Below, in pieces: positions 1 through 7,529 of a DNA stretch of 64,000 bases (positions are counted from its first letter, which is position 1; every line of letters begins with the position of its first letter). The notes under the pieces are model-generated. The model had not been told where the DNA came from. It worked only from the letters and a program-made list of their open reading frames with translations, and searched no databases. A program made the translations under genes and the position numbers. Location of the stretch: NCBI GenBank assembly GCA_964525555.1, contig CAZGHN010000006.1, forward strand, positions 62,001-126,000, read 5' to 3'. The DNA is from JAFGHJ01 sp964525555 (GTDB lineage Bacteria > Hydrothermota > UBA3072).

Positions 1-2007
1 TCCGGCGGTATTTATCCTTGTACCAAAAATATCAGATGCGTTGCTGTTTCTTCTATCGAACCATGCTACCATGTAATTCATACCGTCAAAATCTACAACC
101 GGATACCACTGTCCTTTTGTGGCGGTTGAAATCGCGAAGCTGCTCGCATCGATCGGGGATCCTGAAAGGTTTACTCTCACTCCGTATATATCCTCCTCAA
201 ATGTGCCGGACCCATAGTCTCCCCATACAACAAGATAGTTCGAGCCGCCAAAGCCAACGGATGGATTTCTCTGCCAGTTGGCGTCAGTAGCTATAGCAAT
301 TCCCGAAGGACTTACAACGTTACCGTTACGCTGGACAAGTGTTCCGTAAATATCGTCAGTGCCGTAACCACCCCGTGAATCATCCCACACAACAAGAAAG
401 TTTGTACCGTCAAAGGCAACAGAAGGGAATTCTTGATTGTCTGTGGCAGTTGAAATGGCAATTCCCGGCGGATCGAGAACATTTCCCGATGTAGTAACAC
501 GACAACCATAAATATCGTCACCGGAACCACTTCTATCATCATCCCATACAACTAAATAAATCGAGTCATTATCAAAAGCAACCGCAGGATTTTTCTGTCC
601 TCCGGAGACTGTTGAGATTGCCAGTGCGTCTGTGTTGAGTTGTCTTCCCGATGCGTCTATGCGCATTCCGTAAATGTCGGTTGATAAGCCGCCGTTTCTT
701 GCTTCTTGCCAGACAACTAAATAATTCGTGCCGTCGAATGCGACTGCCGGCATACTTTGAGATTGAACTGAAGTTGAAATGAGTATTCCGGACGGATCGT
801 TTACCGTGCCTGATGCACTTATACGTGAGCCGTAAATATCGGTGTAATTACCATTTCGGTTATCTCTCCAAACAGCTAACCATTGACCGCTGTAGGATAT
901 TACCGCGGGGGTTAATTGTGTTACATCGATGTTTGCGATAGAAATACCTGATGGCTCTTGAACTACGCCTGACTGGTTTACTCTTGCGCCGTATATATCG
1001 TAATTAGCCCCGTCTCTATGGTCATACCACGCCACGAGATAGTTTGTGCCGTCAAAGCTTACGGAGGGCATATATTGAGCATCTGCTGCGGTTGATATAG
1101 CGATTCCTGCTGGGTTTAAAACATTTCCGGCTGTATCGACGCGAGTACCGTAAATGTCGTATTCGGAGCCACTGCGTTTATCATCCCAGGCTATAAAATA
1201 ATTTGTTCCGTCGAAATCAATAGAAGGACGGTTTTGCTCATCGGAAGCGGTTGAAATAGGGATGCCCGCAGGATCGAGGACAACGCCGTTTTGGGCGACT
1301 CGGGAAGCATATATATCGAATGTATCACTACGTTCGTCCTGCCAGACTACCATATAGTTGGTTCCGTCAAAAGATACATCGGGGAAATACTGGTAATTTG
1401 CAGCTGTTGAAATGGCAATTCCCGAAGGATTTAGCACATTGCCGTTTTGAGCGACTCTAGTGCAATAAATATCATTAGACCCACTTCGACTATCATACCA
1501 TACAACAAGATAATTCGTCCCATCGAATGCGACCGACGGGCTTTGTTGGCTGCCTGTTGCGTTACTTATGATAAATGGTTCGGCATCAAGAAGCGTGCCT
1601 TGGCTTGAAACTCTCATGCCTAATATATCATATGTGCCGGCGCCCTCTCTATAAGACCATACTACAAGAAAATGTGTTCCGTCAGACCCAACTGCAGGGT
1701 AAGGATCATAGCTGCTGCCGCGGGCAATTAAAATACCTGCCGGATCAAGAATGTTGCCGCTTCCGTCAATTCTACTGCCGTAAATATCGTATGTTGTGCC
1801 GCTGCGTCTGTCGTACCAGACAACAAATGAAATTGTATCGTTAGTTGCAAGATGTGGAGAAGTCTGATCGCCTATAGCCGGAACATATACAACATTTGTA
1901 TCGATTAGAAAATCGCCTGCACGGAGTTTTCCTGATTGCGCGTTCAGGTTTGTCGATAAGAAAAAAGTAAGTAATAAAATACTGATGATAATTAGTTTTT
2001 TGTTCAC
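1..2007 (-). CDS. Secreted protein of about 53-residue repeats, 3' end beyond window
   Basis: The frame is open from a GTG at 2005-2007 to the left edge (669 codons), so the C-terminus is missing. AAAGGAGG lies just upstream of the GTG. The N-terminus is a signal peptide (NKKLIIISILLLTFFLSTN, cleavage near NAQ). The rest is at least 12 tandem repeats of 52-54 residues with the core FDGTNYLVVWxDxRxG, DIYGxRV, GxxLxPxGIxIST. Repeats of this kind occur in secreted or surface proteins of environmental bacteria and probably form beta-propeller or beta-solenoid blades. Other proteins in this window carry a C-terminal sorting domain, so one may lie beyond the edge. Ligand and function are unknown. 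Confidence 0.85.
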   Translation of the reverse strand, partial: MNKKLIIISILLLTFFLSTNLNAQSGKLRAGDFLIDTNVVYVPAIGDQTSPHLATNDTISFVVWYDRRSGTTYDIYGSRIDGSGNILDPAGILIARGSSYDPYPAVGSDGTHFLVVWSYREGAGTYDILGMRVSSQGTLLDAEPFIISNATGSQQSPSVAFDGTNYLVVWYDSRSGSNDIYCTRVAQNGNVLNPSGIAISTAANYQYFPDVSFDGTNYMVVWQDERSDTFDIYASRVAQNGVVLDPAGIPISTASDEQNRPSIDFDGTNYFIAWDDKRSGSEYDIYGTRVDTAGNVLNPAGIAISTAADAQYMPSVSFDGTNYLVAWYDHRDGANYDIYGARVNQSGVVQEPSGISIANIDVTQLTPAVISYSGQWLAVWRDNRNGNYTDIYGSRISASGTVNDPSGILISTSVQSQSMPAVAFDGTNYLVVWQEARNGGLSTDIYGMRIDASGRQLNTDALAISTVSGGQKNPAVAFDNDSIYLVVWDDDRSGSGDDIYGCRVTTSGNVLDPPGIAISTATDNQEFPSVAFDGTNFLVVWDDSRGGYGTDDIYGTLVQRNGNVVSPSGIAIATDANWQRNPSVGFGGSNYLVVWGDYGSGTFEEDIYGVRVNLSGSPIDASSFAISTATKGQWYPVVDFDGMNYMVAWFDRRNSNASDIFGTRINTAG

Positions 2008-2048
2008 GAAAGCCTCCTTTTTTTAATGAATGTTTTAAGAATTATATT

Positions 2049-2076
2049 ATTGTATGGATATTTAATTATTAGTCAA
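2049..2076 (-). promoter_or_regulatory. Promoter of the repeat-protein gene
   Basis: On the minus strand TTGACT (2071-2076), 16 bases, then TACAAT (2049-2054), about 42 bases before the GTG start. It matches the spacing of the other promoters in this window. Confidence 0.6.
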
Positions 2077-2140
2077 GGGGAGCAATGCGTAGCATTGATT
2101 AAGAGTTTTGAATTATGAATTTTGAATGTTGAATTGAAGA
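2071..2140 (-). repeat. Inverted, partial copy of the hairpin-promoter repeat
   Basis: Read on the minus strand this is TTCAAAATTC-type text, then a CAATGC-GTA-GCATTG hairpin (2083-2097), then CTCCCCTTGACT. This is the same order as the four copies between 11 and 15 kb, but in opposite orientation, and the sequence after the -35 box differs. It supplies the -35 of the 2007 gene. The rest of the gap up to 2283 holds only patterned non-coding text such as the TTTGTGTCTTGG type. Confidence 0.6.
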
Positions 2141-2283
2141 AAACTTTGTGTCTTGGTGCCTTTGTGTGAGACTAATTTGGGGATGTGGGAAAGGAGTTTT
2201 TAAACAAACAAAATTTTTTGTTCTCTGTGTGTTTATATTTTTCTCTATGTACTCTGTGGTAAAAAATGGGGGTGGGGTAGGGG

Positions 2284-2311
2284 TTGACAGGTAAATTTAA
2301 TAAGATAAAAT
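2284..2311 (+). promoter_or_regulatory. Promoter of the 2372 gene
   Basis: TTGACA (2284-2289), 16 bases, TAAAAT (2306-2311). A Shine-Dalgarno sequence and GTG start follow about 55 bases later. Confidence 0.65.
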
Positions 2312-2371
2312 CACTATACGGATTAATTAAAAATGAATTCTTGTATTAACTTTAAAGAAAAAGGAGGCAAA

Positions 2372-2884
2372 GTGAAGATATTGAAGAAAATCTTAATCGT
2401 ACTTGGTGCCCTGATTGTTGTATTGATTATTTCTTTCGGAGTTTATTTGTTTGTTAACCGCCAGGGTGTAGCAGAACCTTTTGAAGTCGGGTCTGCGGAC
2501 ATGAGTAAGAAAATTCTAATTGCTTCTCAAGGGAGTGACTTTAAGAACCTTATGGTTGATACGTTGACTTCCAGACTGAAAGGTGAAGATGTATATATTA
2601 GTGTTATAGATATTTCCGAATTAAAAGAAATAAACCAGGAAGATTGGGATGCCGAGATTATTATTCATACCACCGAAGGGTATAGATTGCCTGATGTGGT
2701 TAAAGAGTATCTTGAAAGAATAGGAAATCCTGATGAGGTTATCCTGCTGATTACTTCCGGAAGCGGAGAGTGGAAGCCTGAAGAATGTAAGGTCGACATT
2801 CTCACTTCTGCTTCAAAGGTTGCCGATATATCTGAGTTGGCTGGCAGTATTACGGATAAAGTAAATTCTCTTTTAGAGGAATAG
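2372..2884 (+). CDS. Membrane-anchored flavodoxin-like small protein
   Basis: I place the start at the GTG at 2372 because AAAGGAGG sits 5 bases upstream; an upstream ATG at 2333 has no such site. The 170-residue product has one N-terminal membrane segment (residues about 3-25), then a small alpha/beta domain starting KKILIASQGSDFKNLMVDTL. That segment resembles the first strand and phosphate loop of a flavodoxin-like fold, but the usual TGNT motif is absent, so flavin binding is doubtful. It converges on the next gene with 13 bases between them. The function is unknown. Confidence 0.7.
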   Translation: MKILKKILIVLGALIVVLIISFGVYLFVNRQGVAEPFEVGSADMSKKILIASQGSDFKNLMVDTLTSRLKGEDVYISVIDISELKEINQEDWDAEIIIHTTEGYRLPDVVKEYLERIGNPDEVILLITSGSGEWKPEECKVDILTSASKVADISELAGSITDKVNSLLEE

Positions 2885-2897
2885 AACGGATTAGATT

Positions 2898-3245
2898 TTA
2901 TTTGTTTTTTAGAGCTCCGCCAATCACTCCGCCTATTAGGCCCAGTATTCCGAAATAGAGTGAAGCTACAATAATAGCTCCGCCTGAGGCAGCTCCTACA
3001 ACTATACCAAGTACTGCTCCCGGAGGGCCGCCAATTATCCCGCCCCATACGCCGCCTACGGCTGTGAAAAGTAAGGTTGCAATTACTCCTATAATTGTTC
3101 CGCTTAAAAAACCGGCTAAAGCGCCTCTTCCTGCGCCTTTTGCTATAATTCCCGCCAAAAACCCGGCGAGAATATTTCCTAAAACAGGAATATGTCCGAG
3201 CACTGCCATAGCTATCGCTCCAACAAGAACAGCCAACAAAAACAT
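2898..3245 (-). CDS. Small glycine-rich polytopic membrane protein
   Basis: A 115-residue protein, almost entirely hydrophobic and glycine-rich, with about four predicted membrane spans and motifs such as GGVWGGIIGG and GLIGGVIGG. It resembles the DUF5518-type small membrane proteins; I cannot assign a role. TAAGGAGG lies 5 bases before the ATG. It has its own promoter (3274-3301) and stands alone, converging on the 2372 gene. Confidence 0.7.
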   Translation of the reverse strand: MFLLAVLVGAIAMAVLGHIPVLGNILAGFLAGIIAKGAGRGALAGFLSGTIIGVIATLLFTAVGGVWGGIIGGPPGAVLGIVVGAASGGAIIVASLYFGILGLIGGVIGGALKNK

Positions 3246-3273
3246 TACAACCTCCTTAATATTGATTGATGCT

Positions 3274-3301
3274 ATTTTATTTTTTTCTTAAATAATGTCA
3301 A
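3274..3301 (-). promoter_or_regulatory. Promoter of the 3245 gene
   Basis: Minus strand: TTGACA (3296-3301), 16 bases, TAAAAT (3274-3279). Confidence 0.65.
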
Positions 3302-3329
3302 GACCTTCTTTCGTTGGTTCGTTGAGATT

Positions 3330-3428
3330 TAATAATTTCGAATTTTGAGTTTTGAATTTTGAGTTTTTAATTCAACATTAAACATTCAACATTCATAATT
3401 AACTCCGTGTCTTTGTGTGAGACAATCT
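3330..3428. repeat. Patterned intergenic text (TTGAATTTTGA / TTCAACATTCA / GTGTCTTTGTGTGAGAC)
   Basis: Short variants of ATTTTGAGTTTTGAATTTTG are followed by their inverse, AACATTCAACATTCATAATT, and then CCGTGTCTTTGTGTGAGAC. The same motifs recur between many genes here (about 2100-2180, 20174, 25000, 25440, 41840, 55020, 55180, 57840). No coding signal. Confidence 0.6.
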
Positions 3429-3475
3429 TTTTTGGGTGGGGGTGGGATTCTGACTTCTGGCTTCTTAATTCTATT

Positions 3476-3949
3476 TTACAATCTATCGAGATTAACACTT
3501 GTTCCGGCAGTTACGTTATGTTCTTCGAACCAGCCACCTATCATTTCAAGGGCGTATTTTGTCGTTGTGGATTGTGAAGGGTATTTTGTTAGAGAATCTA
3601 CGGGAGTGCTGAGAGGTTCTTTTTTCATTGTTGTTATCTCTGATATTGTTCCGTTTGATTCTATGAACGCCAGGTCGATATCGAATTTACAGCCCAGCAT
3701 ATGAAAGACCTGTCTGCTTTCGTATGGAAATACAAATAACATCCCATGGTCTTCTGCAAGCGTGTCTCTAAATGATAGACCGTTTGCCCTTTCGATAGGT
3801 GAATCTGCGATTTCTACCTGTATTGTATGGGTTCCGACTTCTATGTTTACAGTGTTGTTTTGGTTCTCTGTAGAATTGTCGCATCCTGTAAGAGAAATGA
3901 AGATTAGTAAATAAATTAAATTTTTATACCTGCATGAAAATTGTTTCAT
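3476..3949 (-). CDS. DUF192-family lipoprotein
   Basis: A 157-residue protein with a lipoprotein signal (hydrophobic stretch ending LTGC, lipid-modified Cys near residue 23), then a DUF192 domain: the family features PIERANGLSFRDTL, HGMLFVFPYE, FHMLGCKFDIDLAFI and ALEMIGGWFEEHNVTAG are all visible. DUF192 proteins are small beta proteins usually exported or lipid-anchored; their biochemical role is not settled. It starts 25 bases after smc and is probably co-transcribed with it. A GGACGGAG ribosome-binding site precedes the ATG. Confidence 0.85.
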   Translation of the reverse strand: MKQFSCRYKNLIYLLIFISLTGCDNSTENQNNTVNIEVGTHTIQVEIADSPIERANGLSFRDTLAEDHGMLFVFPYESRQVFHMLGCKFDIDLAFIESNGTISEITTMKKEPLSTPVDSLTKYPSQSTTTKYALEMIGGWFEEHNVTAGTSVNLDRL

Positions 3950-3974
3950 AGTAACTCCGTCCTTTTTTAAATGA

Positions 3975-6900
3975 TTAGATACTATTCACATCTATCGATA
4001 AAGCTGTTGATACTCCAACTTCTTCCATAGTTATTCCATATATGAAATCCGATCTTTCCATAGTTGCTCTGTTGTGAGTAACTATGAGTACCTGTGAATT
4101 TTCTGAGAATTCCCGCAGTATATCGTTAAATCTTTCAAGATTGTTTTCATCGAGAGGAGCATCGATTTCGTCCATAATATAAATGGGAGATTCTCTTTTT
4201 CTCATAATTGCAAGAAGAAGGGCAATGGCAGCGAGTGTTTTTTCCCCTGTGGAAAATAATTCCATATTCTTAAGCCTCTTTCCTTTGGGTCTGACCAGAA
4301 TTTCTATATCGGATTCTAGTATATTTGTGCCTGGTAATCTTATGTCGGATTCTCCTCCGGGTGATAGTTTTTTATAAATCGATTTGAAATCTTCTTTGAT
4401 GTTTAGAATAGTTTCTTTAAACTCTCTTGTTGCTTTCGTATCGATTTCTTCGATGGTTTCTTCTATGTCCTTTTTGGAGGAAACTAAATCGGAGCGCTCC
4501 GCTTCGATTTTGTCCAATTCTGCCTGCTTTTCTTCGTATTGGGTTAAAGCCAGAGGGTTTATCGGATACAGAGCATCGATTTTTCTTTTTATTTTTTCTA
4601 TATTTTCATCTATGTTTTCTTCTATTTCTACTTCTTCGCCCGATATTTCTACTCCGAACTCTTTAAAAATTCCACCTTGAACACTATCTTTTTTATATTT
4701 TTCTTCTGAAGCGGTCATTTTTAAATCGGATATTTCCCTTTCCAGTTTATTTTTTTCTTCCTGCAGGGATGCATATTTCGATTTTTTATCATCGAGTTTT
4801 TCTTCGGCTTTTTTTATTTCGTCATTTAGGCTTAAATTCTTTTTCTTTAGTTCTTCAAATTTTTCCGTTTCTTTTTTTATTTCGACGTTTAGTTCCTTGA
4901 TTTCTTTTTCAAGTAGAGCTTTTCTCTGTATTAGCCTTAAGCCTTCTTTTAGTCTTCCGATTTCTTCTCTGGTCTGGCTTTCTCTATCTGTTATTTTTTC
5001 TTTCTTTTTTTCTACTTTCGTAAGCTCCTTCTCTGCTTCTTCTATTTTATTTCTTACCTCTGCCTGTTTTTTATAGTTTGTCGAGAGAGTCTTTTTGATT
5101 TTCTCTTTTTCTTTTTCTTCTATTCCTATGGTTATCTTTATACTTTGAATTTCTTTTTTCGCATCATTTATATTATTGTTAATCGATTCTGTGCGGAGCT
5201 CTACCCGGCTGATTTCAAATTCTAATTTAGATTTTTCCGCGGTGATTTTTTCTCTGTCGTTATTTTCCTTCTTTATTTTTATCTCGAGTTGGTTTATAAT
5301 ATTTATGATTTCATTTCTCTTTTGTTCGAGTTTCTTTATTTGTATTTCATTCTCTTTTTGCTTTTGATCAAGCTCCTTTTCTTTGGCTCTCCTTATAAGT
5401 ATCCCTTCTTTATTTTTGGAAAGAACCAGGAAATTATCAATTAAGATATCACCGTTTTTTGTAACCCAGAATCCGCCTTTTTCCTTTGCGTTTTTTAGTG
5501 CTTCTTCTAGTGTTTTCGCGAAGTTATATTTGGATAATTCTTTTTTTAGAAGGTGTGCAAATTTTCCCGATACCACATCTGAAAGACCACTGTCTTTTAT
5601 GTTTTCTTCTTTATTCTTTATCGCAAATATTCCGCCTTTTAATGATTCTTTTTGGATGAATTTTAATATCTCCGATATTGCTCCCGATTTTAGAACCGAG
5701 CTTTTTACTCTTTCCCCGAATATTGCTTCTACTGCGGCTTCATATCCTTTTTTGACTTCTAAATTATCCGAAAGTGAGGTTAGCTTGAATTTTTCGTTGA
5801 TTTTTTTCATCTCTTTTGAGATTTCGAGTTCTCTATTCTTATAAAATTCTATTTCTTTTTTTGTCTTTTCGTTTTCCGAAATTACCGTAGTAAGTTTTCT
5901 TAATATATCAGTTTTTTCGTTTTCTGATTTTTCTATCGATTTATTTATATCGTTGATTGTTTTTGTGTTTTCCTTTAGCTTTTCCTCGATTTCCGATATA
6001 GTTTTGCCAAGTTCCTTTATTTTTTTGTTTTCATCATCGATTTCTTTCTTATAGCTTTTAAGGTTTTTATTAAGGGAAATTATTCGTTGATTTTGTTCTT
6101 CTTTCTTTACGGTAAGTGTAATATCTTTTTCTTTCAGCGTTTCTATGTCAAGGCTTACATGCGAGTATTCTTCTTGTATTTTTCCAATCTTTTCCTTATG
6201 CTTTTGTATTTCGATATTTAATTTTTCTTCCACGCTTTCTATATCATCCATTTCTTTCTGTAATTCTTCTATAATGGAAGGAATATCCTCGGGCAGGTCT
6301 TTAGTGAAAATGTCGATATTTTTTAACTCACCTGTATTTCCGGCTTTCTTTTCTCTAAGATGAGATGTTTTTTCCTGGAGGTTCTGTATCTCGTTCCCCC
6401 TTTCTCTGTATTCTTCTCTCTGTTCTTTTAATTGTTCTTCATCAATTTTTATTCCGCTTTCCTCTTTGCTTATAGTGCTTTGTATATCATTGATTTTTTT
6501 GTTTAATTTATCTATATTGCTTTCTCTTTCTTTAAGCGTGTTTTCTATTTCCAATAACTGGTTCTTAGCCACTAAAATCGATTTTTCTTTTAATTCTTCC
6601 TTAAATTTATGGTATCTTTTTGCTCTATTTGCTTCGTTTTTTAAGGAACGAGCTGTATTTCTTTTTTCATTAAGGATAAGTTCTACTTTTTCCAGGGAAC
6701 CGGATACTGAGGCGAGTTTATTTTGCGCTTCTTTTCTGTCGCCGCGATATCTTTTAATGCCCGATATAGATTCGAAAATTTCTCTCCGCAGTTCCGAGTC
6801 CGAAATAAGAAAATCTTCGACAAGTCCCTGGTTTAATATAGCCGATTTTAAACCGGTATTTGCAAAAAGGTCCTGGATATCACGAAGACGGCATGGGGTG

Positions 6901-7244
6901 TTATTGATAAGAAATTCTCCCTCACCTGAGCGAAAAAATCGTCTTCTAATTTCTACTTCATCGTAGTCAGTAGGTATTCCGCCGTTATTTTCGAATGTTA
7001 AAACAACTTCAGCCATTCCTACAGGCGGACGGGTTTCTGTACCTGTGAAGATAAGGTCTTCCATTCCCTCTGCTCTTAAGGATTTCGCGCTCATTTCTCC
7101 GAGAGTCCATTTTATAGCATCTATTATATTGCTTTTTCCGCAGCCGTTTGGTCCGACAAATGCGGTAATTCCATTTTTTAAATCGAATATTGTTTTCTTA
7201 GGGAAGGATTTGAATCCTGATAATTTAATTTCCTTTAAGCGCAT
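3975..7244 (-). CDS. smc: Chromosome segregation ATPase SMC
   Basis: SMC dimers form the core of the bacterial condensin that organises and separates chromosomes. The 1089-residue protein has an N-terminal Walker A (GPNGCGKSN, residues 31-39), a long coiled coil, a hinge around residues 490-620 (starting near KKGYEAAVEAIFGERV), the returning coil, and a C-terminal head with the signature FSTGEKTLAAIALL and Walker B IYIMDEIDAPLDE. The signature is LSGGEK in most SMCs; here the second glycine is Thr. Length is slightly below the usual 1150-1190. There is no Shine-Dalgarno sequence; the promoter at 7254-7281 predicts a leader of only about 3 bases. No scpA or scpB gene is in the window. Confidence 0.96.
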   Translation of the reverse strand: MRLKEIKLSGFKSFPKKTIFDLKNGITAFVGPNGCGKSNIIDAIKWTLGEMSAKSLRAEGMEDLIFTGTETRPPVGMAEVVLTFENNGGIPTDYDEVEIRRRFFRSGEGEFLINNTPCRLRDIQDLFANTGLKSAILNQGLVEDFLISDSELRREIFESISGIKRYRGDRKEAQNKLASVSGSLEKVELILNEKRNTARSLKNEANRAKRYHKFKEELKEKSILVAKNQLLEIENTLKERESNIDKLNKKINDIQSTISKEESGIKIDEEQLKEQREEYRERGNEIQNLQEKTSHLREKKAGNTGELKNIDIFTKDLPEDIPSIIEELQKEMDDIESVEEKLNIEIQKHKEKIGKIQEEYSHVSLDIETLKEKDITLTVKKEEQNQRIISLNKNLKSYKKEIDDENKKIKELGKTISEIEEKLKENTKTINDINKSIEKSENEKTDILRKLTTVISENEKTKKEIEFYKNRELEISKEMKKINEKFKLTSLSDNLEVKKGYEAAVEAIFGERVKSSVLKSGAISEILKFIQKESLKGGIFAIKNKEENIKDSGLSDVVSGKFAHLLKKELSKYNFAKTLEEALKNAKEKGGFWVTKNGDILIDNFLVLSKNKEGILIRRAKEKELDQKQKENEIQIKKLEQKRNEIINIINQLEIKIKKENNDREKITAEKSKLEFEISRVELRTESINNNINDAKKEIQSIKITIGIEEKEKEKIKKTLSTNYKKQAEVRNKIEEAEKELTKVEKKKEKITDRESQTREEIGRLKEGLRLIQRKALLEKEIKELNVEIKKETEKFEELKKKNLSLNDEIKKAEEKLDDKKSKYASLQEEKNKLEREISDLKMTASEEKYKKDSVQGGIFKEFGVEISGEEVEIEENIDENIEKIKRKIDALYPINPLALTQYEEKQAELDKIEAERSDLVSSKKDIEETIEEIDTKATREFKETILNIKEDFKSIYKKLSPGGESDIRLPGTNILESDIEILVRPKGKRLKNMELFSTGEKTLAAIALLLAIMRKRESPIYIMDEIDAPLDENNLERFNDILREFSENSQVLIVTHNRATMERSDFIYGITMEEVGVSTALSIDVNSI

Positions 7245-7253
7245 ATCGATTTT

Positions 7254-7281
7254 AATTTATAAAAATGGTTCAATTAGTCAA
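7254..7281 (-). promoter_or_regulatory. smc promoter, nearly leaderless
   Basis: Minus strand: TTGACT (7276-7281), 16 bases, TAAATT (7254-7259), then 9 bases to the ATG of smc. Expected transcription start is about 3 bases before the start codon. The -35 and -10 hexamers equal those in the dispersed 11-15 kb repeat. Confidence 0.55.
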
Positions 7282-7441
7282 TAGACTAAACCCCACCTTT
7301 TTTCAAAAAATTAATCTCACACGGAGACACAGATAACAAAAAGAGTCAGGAGTCTCGAGTCAGGTGTCGTGAGTCCCCTTCCCACCAAAACTATTAGTAA
7401 CAATAAAACACACAAATAGCACGAATAGTTTTTGTGAAAAG

Positions 7442-7482
7442 AAAATCGGCTCAGAACCAAAGTTGGTATTCCGAGCCGATTT
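7442..7482 (-). terminator. Intrinsic terminator after the glycosidase gene
   Basis: An 11-base perfect inverted repeat (AAAATCGGCTC / GAGCCGATTTT) surrounds a second small hairpin (ACCAA-AG-TTGGT). It lies about 50 bases past the stop of the 7530 gene. T-rich sequence flanks both sides, so it could act in both directions. Confidence 0.75.
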
Positions 7483-7529
7483 TTAACTACTAACTACTCT
7501 CTGCTTTCGTTTTTTCGACCTGACTTTTT

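Noticed and set aside
1..2007. Regular spacing of about 160 bases suggesting a CRISPR-like or satellite array
   Set aside because: The minus strand is open throughout and the period equals a protein repeat of 52-54 residues.
3975..7244. Several plus-strand open frames inside smc, up to 166 codons
   Set aside because: They are antisense to a complete SMC protein and consist of low-complexity Phe/Ser/Ile strings produced by the Lys/Glu-rich coiled coil.
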